Position numbers and translations under genes: made by a program
NCBI RefSeq assembly: GCF_039929605.1
Contig: NZ_JBDSQX010000136.1
Span: forward strand, 1 to 64,000
Direction of reading: 5' to 3'
Source: Pelomonas sp039929605
Lineage (GTDB): Bacteria > Pseudomonadota > Gammaproteobacteria > Burkholderiales > Burkholderiaceae_C
DNA: 64,000 nt
Shown: positions 39,647-46,847 of the stretch, one piece after another
Numbering within the stretch: the first letter of the stretch is position 1
Layout: each line of letters starts with the position of its first letter
The notes under the pieces: model-generated
The model's database searches: none
The model's input: only the letters and a program-made list of their open reading frames with translations
What the model was told of the DNA's origin: nothing

Positions 39647-40447
39647 ATGCCGCTCCTGCACAGCTCCTTCTACCGTTTTACCCCGATGGCCGACCCGACA
39701 GCCTTCGCTGAATGGCTGCGCGAACGCGGCGCGGCGCTGGGCCTTGGCGGCGTCATGCTGGTGGCCGAGGAAGGCTTGAGCGCCGCCATCGCGGGCGAGG
39801 CCGATGCGGTCCACACCTTCGAGGCCGAACTGCAAGCCCAGGCCGGCCTCGCCGACCTGCACTTCAAGCACAACACCTGCGAGCGCCGGCCGTTCAGCCG
39901 GTTCAAGGTGTCGGTCAAGCGCGAGATCGTTGCCTTCGGCATCCCGGGCGTCAGCGGCGACGCGACGGACACGCACGTCAGCCCCCATCAATTCCGCGAA
40001 CTGCTGGCCGACCCCGCCACCTTCGTGCTCGACAACCGCAACAGCTTCGAGTTCAAGCTCGGCCGTTTCCGCGGCGCCATCGACCCCGGCGTGGCCCACT
40101 TCCGCGACTTCCCGGCCTACGTCGAGGCGCACCGCGACGAGTGGCAGGGCAAGACCGTCGCGATGTACTGCACCGGCGGCATCCGCTGCGAGAAGACGGC
40201 GGCCTGGATGCAGCAGCGTGGCCTGAAGGTCGCCCAGCTGGACGGCGGCATCCTGAACTTCCTGGAGGCCTTCCCCGACGCGGCGGCCGATTGGGAAGGC
40301 GAGTGCTATGTCTTCGACAAGCGCATTGCCATCGACGCCGCCGGCCGCGAGACGGGCACGACGGCTGAGGCCGTGTTTAGCGATCCGGCCGACGCCTGGC
40401 GGCTGGCGCGGGCACGGCGGCTGGATCCCGAGGACGGCAAAGCCTGA
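39647..40447 (+). CDS. trhO: tRNA uridine(34) hydroxylase (rhodanese-related)
   Basis: This is a 266-residue TrhO/YceA family protein that hydroxylates the wobble uridine of tRNA in an oxygen-dependent way. The N-terminal acylphosphatase-like domain (FYRFTPMADPTAFAEWLRER) precedes a rhodanese domain with the active Cys in MYCTGGIRCEKTAAWM. The length is at the short end because it lacks the long C-terminal tail of some homologues. Its last 57 codons (40277-40447) recur as a diverged copy at 42977-43150, on the far side of the next two genes. Confidence 0.94.
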   Translation: MPLLHSSFYRFTPMADPTAFAEWLRERGAALGLGGVMLVAEEGLSAAIAGEADAVHTFEAELQAQAGLADLHFKHNTCERRPFSRFKVSVKREIVAFGIPGVSGDATDTHVSPHQFRELLADPATFVLDNRNSFEFKLGRFRGAIDPGVAHFRDFPAYVEAHRDEWQGKTVAMYCTGGIRCEKTAAWMQQRGLKVAQLDGGILNFLEAFPDAAADWEGECYVFDKRIAIDAAGRETGTTAEAVFSDPADAWRLARARRLDPEDGKA

Positions 40448-40452
40448 GGCCC

Positions 40453-41001
40453 TCAGCGCGTTGCCGCATGCACCTTGTGCGCGACGGACAGCAAGCGCGA
40501 ACTCAGCCGCAGGCCGGCGCGTTCTGCGCCGTCGAGCAGCACATCGAAACGCACGCGCGCGCCAACGACCAGGAAGTGAATGACGCTGCCGCGCGGAGGC
40601 GGCTCACCGGACTCACCCTCGCTGACAAGCAACAGCCCGTGCCGCGCGCTGGCCGACTCGCCCTGAGCCAGGAACAGCAGGTGCAGGCCCGGCGTGGCAT
40701 CGGCCGCGCGCACGCGCCGCACCTCCACCGGTCGCGCCTGCACCATGCGTCCCTGTACGCCCTGGCGCAGCTCGTCGAGCATGGCTTCAGAGCCCTGCAC
40801 GCCGATGACAAAGGGCGCTTGCGCAGCGCCCAGCGCGCCGTCGGGCCAGTCCACATAGGCCGTGAACTTGTAGAGGAACTCGGCCTTAATGCGCACCTCG
40901 CCGCCGCCATCGTCGGTCTGGGCGCGGCTCGTGCCGCCCGTCAGCAGGCCCAGTGCGAGGGCCAGCAGTGGCCGGCGCCGGGCCTCAGTCACGGTGTCCA
41001 A
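40453..41001 (-). CDS. YfiR family periplasmic protein (DUF4154)
   Basis: This is a 182-residue exported protein of the YfiR/DUF4154 family. The family start EVRIKAEFLYKFTAYVDWP follows a signal region (MDTVTEARRRPLLALALGLL); FVIGVQGSE and a C-terminal RLSSRLLSVAHKV are also typical. In Pseudomonas YfiR restrains a membrane diguanylate cyclase. Here it lies downstream of a TonB-type receptor and overlaps it by 13 bp, a pairing seen in many betaproteobacteria. No cyclase or kinase is attached, though diguanylate cyclases occur at 51.8-55 kb. Confidence 0.87.
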   Translation of the reverse strand: MDTVTEARRRPLLALALGLLTGGTSRAQTDDGGGEVRIKAEFLYKFTAYVDWPDGALGAAQAPFVIGVQGSEAMLDELRQGVQGRMVQARPVEVRRVRAADATPGLHLLFLAQGESASARHGLLLVSEGESGEPPPRGSVIHFLVVGARVRFDVLLDGAERAGLRLSSRLLSVAHKVHAATR

Positions 41002-42902
41002 CGCAGTTGCGCGTAGGCCTCGGGCCCGAAGACCCGGCGGCCCGGCGCCGCATTGGCCTCGGCATGACGGCCTTGCAGCAGGTTGCGGCCGCCCAGCGTC
41101 AGCATCAGCGTGGGCGTGGCACGCCAGCCATAGTTGAAGTCCAGCACGGTGTAGGCGGGCACGGCCGGCAGCGGCAGCGCGGCAACGTGGCGCAGCGCCA
41201 CGTCCAGCTCATGGCGTTCCGCCGGCTGCAGCGTGGCGCGCAGCTGCCATTGCTGCGGCGGATCGTTGCCCAGCGCGGACGGCCCCACCGGGTCGGAGCT
41301 GCCCGGCTGCACGGCCAGGTTCTGCTCCAGACGGTTGAAGCCGGCGCTCAGCCGCAGCCAGGGCTGCGGCTGCCAGTGTCCCCAGGCTTCCAGGCCCCAG
41401 CTGTTGCCGGCGATCATGTTCTGCACCATGGCATTGGGCGCCGGCTGGCCGCTGCGCAGCCCTTGCCAGTCGTGGTGATACAGCGTCAGCGCATAGCTCA
41501 CCGTGCTGCTCGGCTGGCCGCGGTGGCCCAGTTCGACAACGCGCGCCACCTCCGACTTGAAGCCGGCCCCGCCCGCGATGATGAAGGGCGGTTTGGGCGG
41601 CACGCGCAGGTCGCGGTCCAGCCGGGCCGGCGCGCGCACCGCCCGCGACAGCGAGGCCCACCACTGCCAGCGTGCCGATGGCGACCAGGCCACACTCAGC
41701 GACGGCAGCGTCTCCCAGCCCGTGTAGTCGTTGTGCTCGAACTTCGTGCCGGCCGTCAGCCGCCAGCCGTCCGCCAGGTGCAGTTCGTCCTGCACGAACA
41801 GGTTCTGCCACTGCTGCGTCGCGCGTTCGGGTACGAAGCCGAACACCAGCCCCGGCGCGAGGTGGTCGCGCGAGCTGCGCCAGCCGCCGCCCCAGTCGAT
41901 CTGGTGCGCGCCCCAGGTCAGGCTGTGCTGCGCCTCCAGGTCCTGCACCGTGAAGCTCGGGCTGTACAGGATCGCGTCCTCACGCTCCACATGGTCGTAG
42001 TAGGCCTGCACGCGCAACCGTGAGCCGCCGTCCAGCCCGCCGGTCCAGCGCGCCAGCAGGTTCTCGCCCGACGTGCGCACACCGCCGAAGTTCCGTGCGC
42101 CACTCAGGCGGTCTGCCGTGTCGCCGCGGTAGACGTCGCCCTGCACCGTCAGCCCGTCCTCGCCGCTCAGCCAGTCGGCGCGCCAGCCCAGCTGCCATCG
42201 GTGCGACCTGTCCGTCACGGCCACGCCGGCTTCGGTCTCGCTGGCATCGCGCTGCTGCAGCTTCGCGTAGGCGCGCCAGTGGCCTTGCAGCGGCAGCTCG
42301 CCGCCGTGGCGCAGTGCGGCCGAGCGCTCGTCCGCACCGGCATCGACGCGCAGCAGCAGCCCCGTGTCCGCTGCCGGCCGGCGGATGATGTTGATCACCC
42401 CATTGACCGCGTTCGTGCCCCAGACGCTGCCGCCCGGGCCGCTGATGACCTCGATGCGGGCGACGTCGTCCAGCAGCACGTCCTGCTGATCCCATTGCAC
42501 GCCGGAGAAATAAGGCGCGTAGACCGTTCGGCCGTCGATCAGCACCAGCAGCTTGTTGCCCACCGAGTTATTGAAGCCCCGTGCGCTGATGGCGTACTGG
42601 GTGGCATCGGTCCGCGCGACCTGCAGGTTGGGCGCCAGTTGCAGCGCCTCGGGCAGGCTGCGCGCGCCGGAGCGCCGTATCGCGTCTGCCGTGATCACGT
42701 ACAGCGAGGCCGGCACCTGCGCGAGCTTCTCGCGGCGCCGCGATACCGAGCTGATTTCCACGTTGGACAGCTGCTCCAGCGACAGCTGGCTCAAATCCTG
42801 CGCCGCCGCAGGGGCGGCGGCCAGCAGCGCCAGCACGACGCCGCCGCCGCAAGTTCGGCGGCGGGTGGGGCGAGGCTTGTCCTCGTCAGTTGGCTGGCGC
42901 AC
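40989..42902 (-). CDS. TonB-dependent receptor (iron-complex/FrrA-like type)
   Basis: This 637-residue outer-membrane receptor carries an N-terminal signal (CGGGVVLALLAAAPAAAQ). The conserved DLSQLSLEQLSNVEISSVSR and REKLAQVPASLYVITADAIR come next, then the plug with ARGFNNSVGNKLLVLIDGRTVY, IEVISGPGGSVWGTNAVNGVINII. This style is seen in receptors that are co-encoded with YfiR proteins and signalling genes. It heads a two-gene unit with yfiR. The pair sits between the real trhO 3' end and a duplicated trhO 3' fragment. Confidence 0.92.
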   Translation of the reverse strand: MRQPTDEDKPRPTRRRTCGGGVVLALLAAAPAAAQDLSQLSLEQLSNVEISSVSRRREKLAQVPASLYVITADAIRRSGARSLPEALQLAPNLQVARTDATQYAISARGFNNSVGNKLLVLIDGRTVYAPYFSGVQWDQQDVLLDDVARIEVISGPGGSVWGTNAVNGVINIIRRPAADTGLLLRVDAGADERSAALRHGGELPLQGHWRAYAKLQQRDASETEAGVAVTDRSHRWQLGWRADWLSGEDGLTVQGDVYRGDTADRLSGARNFGGVRTSGENLLARWTGGLDGGSRLRVQAYYDHVEREDAILYSPSFTVQDLEAQHSLTWGAHQIDWGGGWRSSRDHLAPGLVFGFVPERATQQWQNLFVQDELHLADGWRLTAGTKFEHNDYTGWETLPSLSVAWSPSARWQWWASLSRAVRAPARLDRDLRVPPKPPFIIAGGAGFKSEVARVVELGHRGQPSSTVSYALTLYHHDWQGLRSGQPAPNAMVQNMIAGNSWGLEAWGHWQPQPWLRLSAGFNRLEQNLAVQPGSSDPVGPSALGNDPPQQWQLRATLQPAERHELDVALRHVAALPLPAVPAYTVLDFNYGWRATPTLMLTLGGRNLLQGRHAEANAAPGRRVFGPEAYAQLRWTP

Positions 42903-42976
42903 GGATCACCTCCCGGTCGTTTTCGGGTCTGAGATGACCCGGGCCCCTCGTGTCAGCATAACAACGCCGTCCGTGG

Positions 42977-43150
42977 GATGCGGCGGCCGATTCGGGAGGC
43001 GAGTGCGATGTCTTCGACAAGCGCATTGCCATCGACGCCATCGACGCCACCGGCCGCAAGACGGGCACGGCGGCGGACGCTGTCTTCAGCGATCCGGCCC
43101 GCGCCTGGCGGCTGGCGCGGGTGCGGCGGCTGGATCCCGCCGAATCCTGA
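42977..43150 (+). pseudogene. Duplicated 3' fragment of trhO
   Basis: This stretch closely matches the last 57 codons of trhO (40277-40447) in the same orientation and frame, ending in TGA at 43148-43150. The residues VFDKRIAIDA, TGTAADAVFSDPA and AWRLARVRRLDP are shared, with several substitutions. A 9-bp tandem insertion repeats ATCGACGCC, and the last codons differ by a 6-bp deletion. It has no start or body and cannot make a functional enzyme. It shows that the intervening receptor/yfiR block is flanked by direct repeats. Confidence 0.85.
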
Positions 43151-43162
43151 GGGTGCGCCTGT

Positions 43163-45304
43163 TCACGCCGGCACGACGTCGGGCATCGCTGAAGACGCGG
43201 GCGCCGGCATCGCCCGCGCCACATCCAGCACCTGGCCGCCCTTGACCTGCACCACCCGCTGCGCCCCGGCAATCGTCTCCGGCCGATGGGCAATGATCAG
43301 CCGCGTCAACTGGACGTGCGCAATGGCCGCTGTCACCGCGCGCTCATTGGCGATGTCCAGGTGGCTGGTCGCCTCGTCCAGCGCCAGCACGCGCGGCTGC
43401 TTGTAGAGCGCCCGGGCCAGCAGCAGGCGCTGCTTCTGCCCGCCCGACAGGCCCGAGCCCAGGTCACCCACCAGCGTCTCGTAACCCATGGGCATGCGGC
43501 AGATGTCGTCGTGCAACTGGGCCATCTGCGCGCAGGTCTGGACGCGCTCCCGGTCCGGCTGCACATCGAAGAAGGCGATGTTGTCGGCCAGGCTGCCGGT
43601 CAGCAGCACGTCCTCCTGCATCACCGTGCCGACCTGGCGGCGGAAGTTCTGGATGCCGATGTGCTGCACCCGCTGGCCGCCGTAGAGTACCTCGCCCTCA
43701 GTAGGCTTGAGCAGGCCCAGCGCGATTTTCAGCAGCGTCGTCTTGCCCGCACCCGAGGCGCCCACCACGGCCACGCTTTCGCCGGCTTCGACGCGGAAGT
43801 TGGCATCCTTCAGGATCCACGGCTCACCCTCGCCGTAGCGGAAGCTCACGTTGCGCAGTTCGATGCTGGGCACGAGGTGCGTGAGCTCGCTGTGCGGCAC
43901 TTCGTCCTTCTCGGGCGGCTCGAGGCAGATGTCGGCCAGCCGCTCGGCGTGCAGGTTCAGCATCTTCAGCTCCACCGCGTAGTTGATGAGAGCCGACACG
44001 CGGCTGGCGAACTGCGTCTTGTAGCTAAGGAAGGCGAACAGCATGCCGATGGTCATGCCCGCGCCCGAACTGGCACCGCCGCCCGTCATGCCGTTCATGA
44101 TGAGCCTGGCACCCAGCCACAGCACCAGCAGGTTCTCCAGGCCGAAGATGAAGGTGCTGGCGGTGGAGAAGCCCATGCCCATCTTGGCTGTTCGCACGTC
44201 TCGATTCTGTACTTCCACGATGAGGTTCTGCCAGCGTGCGCGACGCTCCTCTTCGCGACCGAAGAGCTTTAATGGTGTGATGGCGCGCAGGGTTTCAATG
44301 AAGTGCGTGTTCTCCTTGGCGGCCATGATTAGCCGTTCGGCCGCCGCGTTGCGGAACGGCGCATACGAGATCCAGCGCAGCAGGCCATACAGCGCCACTG
44401 CGCCCGCCGTCACCGCCGCGAGCGTGGGTGCGTAGATCAACATCATCACTAACGCAGCCAACGCCATTAGCCCGTCCAGCACGGCTTCGATGACCGCCGT
44501 GGTGAGCGTCTTCTGGATGGCCTGCACGGCACCGAAGCGCGACGTGATGTCGCCGAGATGGCGTTTCTCGAAGAAGGCGACAGGCAATTTCACGAGGTGG
44601 CTGAACACGTTGCCAGCCCACTGCAAAGCCAGCGTCTGACTCAACACGATCACCATCCATGAGCGCGCCAGACCAATCAGCGTCTGCGCCAGCAGCAGTA
44701 GCGCGAAGCCCAGTGCCAGCACGGTCAGCAGGTCGCGATCGCCCGAGGTCAGCACTTCGTCCACGACCATTTGCTGAAACAGCGGCGCGACGATGGCAAA
44801 GAGTTCCAGCACGACGGCCACGCCGAGGATCTGCGACAGCGAACGCCTGAGGCCCGTGACCTTGCCGGTCAGTGCGGACAGACTCACGCGCGGGGCAGGC
44901 GCCTGGGTCTTGAATTCCGCAGTGGGGCTCAGTTCCAACGCTACGCCAGTGAAATGCTGCGAGACCTCGGTCAGCGTCAGCCGGCGCTCGCCGACAGCGG
45001 GGTCGAGGATGGTGATGTTCTTGCGCCCAACCTCTTTGAGGACGACGAAATGGTTAAGGTCCCAATGCAGTATGCAGGGGAGTTGCAGCTTGTCCATTTC
45101 GCCAAGATCAAGGCGAAATGCACGAGATGACAAGCCAATATTGGCGGCTTGAGCAATCAGCTGCCTGAGATTGACGCCTTTGAGCGAGGCGGGAAAGCGG
45201 TGGCGTAGCTCCGAGATTTCATATGCCTGACCGTGAGCGCTGCAAACCATCGCCAAGCTTGCCAGCGCGCACTCAGAAGATTCGGACTGAAGAACGGTTT
45301 TCAT
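43163..45304 (-). CDS. Peptidase C39 domain-containing ABC exporter (double-glycine leader type)
   Basis: This 713-residue protein combines leader peptidase and exporter. The N-terminal C39 domain has the catalytic Cys12 in QSESSECALASLAMV, His85 in WDLNHFVVL and Asp101 in ILDPAVG. A six-helix membrane domain follows, then the ATPase with Walker A GASGAGKTTL, signature LSGGQKQRLLLARAL and Walker B VLALDEATSH. Such exporters cut after a GG site and secrete bacteriocins or signal peptides. A GG-leader peptide and an HlyD adaptor lie upstream on the same strand, so the parts match. The start ATG at 45302-45304 lacks a strong Shine-Dalgarno. Confidence 0.94.
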   Translation of the reverse strand: MKTVLQSESSECALASLAMVCSAHGQAYEISELRHRFPASLKGVNLRQLIAQAANIGLSSRAFRLDLGEMDKLQLPCILHWDLNHFVVLKEVGRKNITILDPAVGERRLTLTEVSQHFTGVALELSPTAEFKTQAPAPRVSLSALTGKVTGLRRSLSQILGVAVVLELFAIVAPLFQQMVVDEVLTSGDRDLLTVLALGFALLLLAQTLIGLARSWMVIVLSQTLALQWAGNVFSHLVKLPVAFFEKRHLGDITSRFGAVQAIQKTLTTAVIEAVLDGLMALAALVMMLIYAPTLAAVTAGAVALYGLLRWISYAPFRNAAAERLIMAAKENTHFIETLRAITPLKLFGREEERRARWQNLIVEVQNRDVRTAKMGMGFSTASTFIFGLENLLVLWLGARLIMNGMTGGGASSGAGMTIGMLFAFLSYKTQFASRVSALINYAVELKMLNLHAERLADICLEPPEKDEVPHSELTHLVPSIELRNVSFRYGEGEPWILKDANFRVEAGESVAVVGASGAGKTTLLKIALGLLKPTEGEVLYGGQRVQHIGIQNFRRQVGTVMQEDVLLTGSLADNIAFFDVQPDRERVQTCAQMAQLHDDICRMPMGYETLVGDLGSGLSGGQKQRLLLARALYKQPRVLALDEATSHLDIANERAVTAAIAHVQLTRLIIAHRPETIAGAQRVVQVKGGQVLDVARAMPAPASSAMPDVVPA

Positions 45305-45676
45305 CGTGCAAACTTGTTGGCGCGTCGCGCACGTTGCGTGAAGGACTGTTTGTCAGTCGGCTTCTGAAATCTGTGGGGCGTCAAATATTTCTATCACTCT
45401 TTGAATTGAAAAATCAAATATTATTGAAAGCGAGATGCGTAAAGAGGTTGGAGGTTTTCTGCCGCAGTCCAAGAGTGCCAATCAGAGCTTCTCCGGTAAT
45501 TTAGGTTCTATATGGATATATTCTATTTGGCAAAATCTTATTTACAGTCAATGCAGGATGCGATGCTAAAGCTTCCCGTAGATCATGAAATTCCCGGCAG
45601 CCAGGTCGATAGGGAATAATTATCTGCAGCGGGAAGATCATTGCTGAAGTTGCAATCTCATTTTGTCTTTATGCTG
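45305..45676. other. AT-rich intergenic region with possible small ORFs
   Basis: These 372 bases between the exporter and the CPBP gene are clearly more AT-rich than the rest of the window. TCAAATATT occurs twice, about 32 bp apart, near 45381 and 45413. Two overlapping small frames lack strong ribosome sites: 45512-45619 on the plus strand (35 codons, MDIFYLAKSYLQSMQDAMLK…) and 45501-45641 on the minus strand (46 codons). Neither has a GG leader. The region probably holds the exporter promoter and may contain a decayed gene; I cannot assign a function. Confidence 0.35.
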
Positions 45677-46468
45677 CTATGGAACGCTGGTCGCGGTGTT
45701 GCCTACATTCCTATTCGTTAGGATGGCGGTCTTCTGGATCGAAAACGTAAACCTTAAGCGACGATCCAATAAAAATAACGCGACCATAAAGACCATTGCG
45801 AATGCTCCGTGTGAGTATTTCCAAGCTTCGCCGTACGAAGTCAGGCCGTTAGCCGGGACGGCGCGCAGGTTGGTGAATACAATGGCAATAAGATTCCATG
45901 CGCAGTGAAACAGAATTGCTGGCGTCAGCGATTTGCATAGTTGAACTATATAAAATAGGCATGCCGCCCAGCCCGCGTAAAATAAAACAATGGTGGGGTC
46001 GAAGCTGCGGGTATGAAAGGCTGCGAATATGAGCCCCTGCAGTGCGGCGGCAAACCTAGTTGATTTGGTTTTATTTAGCAGCACTGTCGATAAATAGCCT
46101 CTGAGCAATATCTCTTCCAAAATTGGTGCGACAGCCACAAATAAAATAATTTTTTCAATGCTTGTGCCGTTGTATTGAAAGCATGCTCTATAACTTCCCG
46201 TTAGAATAAGGCAGGTTAGGCTGGACCATAGTGCAGAGGTTGCGGCACCCAGTACTGTCAGCGCCACGACGGCCTTCACGGGTACACTAATTTTAGGTGC
46301 ATTCAATGATGAACGCTCTGAGCCTCGGCAATACGCAGCGACTAAAGCGGCACAGAGAATCGCCATCAGCATCGATTGTTCCGTCCATTCCGGAAATGCG
46401 CGGCTGAGAACGGCCGCCGCACCCGCCATGGCGAGCACATAAACAAGCGGGAAGAGGAGTTGTCTCAT
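45677..46468 (-). CDS. CPBP family intramembrane glutamic endopeptidase
   Basis: This is a 263-residue membrane protein with about seven or eight hydrophobic segments. All three CPBP/Abi motifs are present: EEILLR (Glu118, Glu119, Arg123), FAAFH (Phe148 to His152) and HCAWN (His188 to Asn192). In Gram-positive bacteria such proteases process or give immunity to bacteriocins. The position between a GG-leader peptide and its exporter suggests the same here (inference). The gene is less GC-rich than its neighbours, a sign of transfer. The ATG at 46466-46468 has no strong Shine-Dalgarno. Confidence 0.88.
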   Translation of the reverse strand: MRQLLFPLVYVLAMAGAAAVLSRAFPEWTEQSMLMAILCAALVAAYCRGSERSSLNAPKISVPVKAVVALTVLGAATSALWSSLTCLILTGSYRACFQYNGTSIEKIILFVAVAPILEEILLRGYLSTVLLNKTKSTRFAAALQGLIFAAFHTRSFDPTIVLFYAGWAACLFYIVQLCKSLTPAILFHCAWNLIAIVFTNLRAVPANGLTSYGEAWKYSHGAFAMVFMVALFLLDRRLRFTFSIQKTAILTNRNVGNTATSVP

Positions 46469-46520
46469 GGCGGCTATTCATTCATTGCGCAGACTACGTC
46501 CTGCGAATCGCGAATTGCGC

Positions 46521-46541
46521 GAAAAGGGGGATTCCCCCCTC
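46521..46541 (-). terminator. Terminator-like hairpin after the precursor peptide gene
   Basis: On the minus strand GGGGG-AAT-CCCCC is followed by TTTT, directly after the precursor stop and before the CPBP gene. A leaky terminator here would give more precursor than processing and export proteins, a common design in peptide-secretion operons. Confidence 0.65.
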
Positions 46542-46553
46542 TTCAGTTGCACA

Positions 46554-46757
46554 TTAGTCGCACTGGGAGCCATTGGATAGTGGCTTGCCGGTGATCGCTT
46601 CGACGATCAGGTTGGCCAAGCAGTACATGGCGCTCGGGCCATCTGAGCCACTGTCAGCCGGAGGTTCGCCATACGAATTCGTGCCGGGCGGCCGCGTAGC
46701 TGCCGCATCGCCACCGAAAATTTCGTCCATTTGGGAAATAGAGATAGTCTTCATCAT
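46554..46757 (-). CDS. Double-glycine-leader peptide precursor (putative bacteriocin or signal peptide)
   Basis: This is a 67-residue peptide. The frame opens 30 codons further up, but the adjacent ATGs at 46757 and 46754 are the likely starts. The leader MMKTISISQMDEIFGG fits the class II rule L-S-x-x-E-L-x-x-I-x-G-G, read as I-S-I-S-Q-M-D-E-I-F-G-G. Cutting after GG would release about 51 residues: a Pro/Gly/Ser-rich, acidic first half and a hydrophobic YCLANLIVEAITG segment, with cysteines there and near the C-terminus that could form one disulfide. It matches no family I recognise. The C39 exporter, CPBP protease and HlyD adaptor around it support a secreted role. No modification enzyme is adjacent. 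Confidence 0.75.
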   Translation of the reverse strand: MMKTISISQMDEIFGGDAAATRPPGTNSYGEPPADSGSDGPSAMYCLANLIVEAITGKPLSNGSQCD

Positions 46758-46771
46758 ATATAAACAAGAAT

Positions 46772-46788
46772 GGTCAAATCGTTTGACC
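46772..46788. promoter_or_regulatory. Perfect palindrome upstream of the precursor gene
   Basis: GGTCAAATCGTTTGACC is a perfect 7+3+7 inverted repeat, 14 bp upstream of the first precursor ATG. It has no T-run and is too short for a terminator, and looks like an operator for a dimeric regulator. An AT-rich stretch (TTTATATATG on the minus strand) lies between it and the start codon. No regulator gene is in the cassette. Confidence 0.6.
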
Positions 46789-46847
46789 GCCGATCCCGCA
46801 CAAGATTGGCATTTTATGTGCCTTGGCGAGGAATAATGACGAGGCAA

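Noticed and set aside
45512..45619. 35-codon plus-strand ORF (MDIFYLAKSYLQSMQDAMLK…) in the AT-rich gap
   Set aside because: No strong ribosome site, opposite orientation to the cassette, no GG leader, and a minus-strand frame overlaps it; kept only as a note in the intergenic entry.
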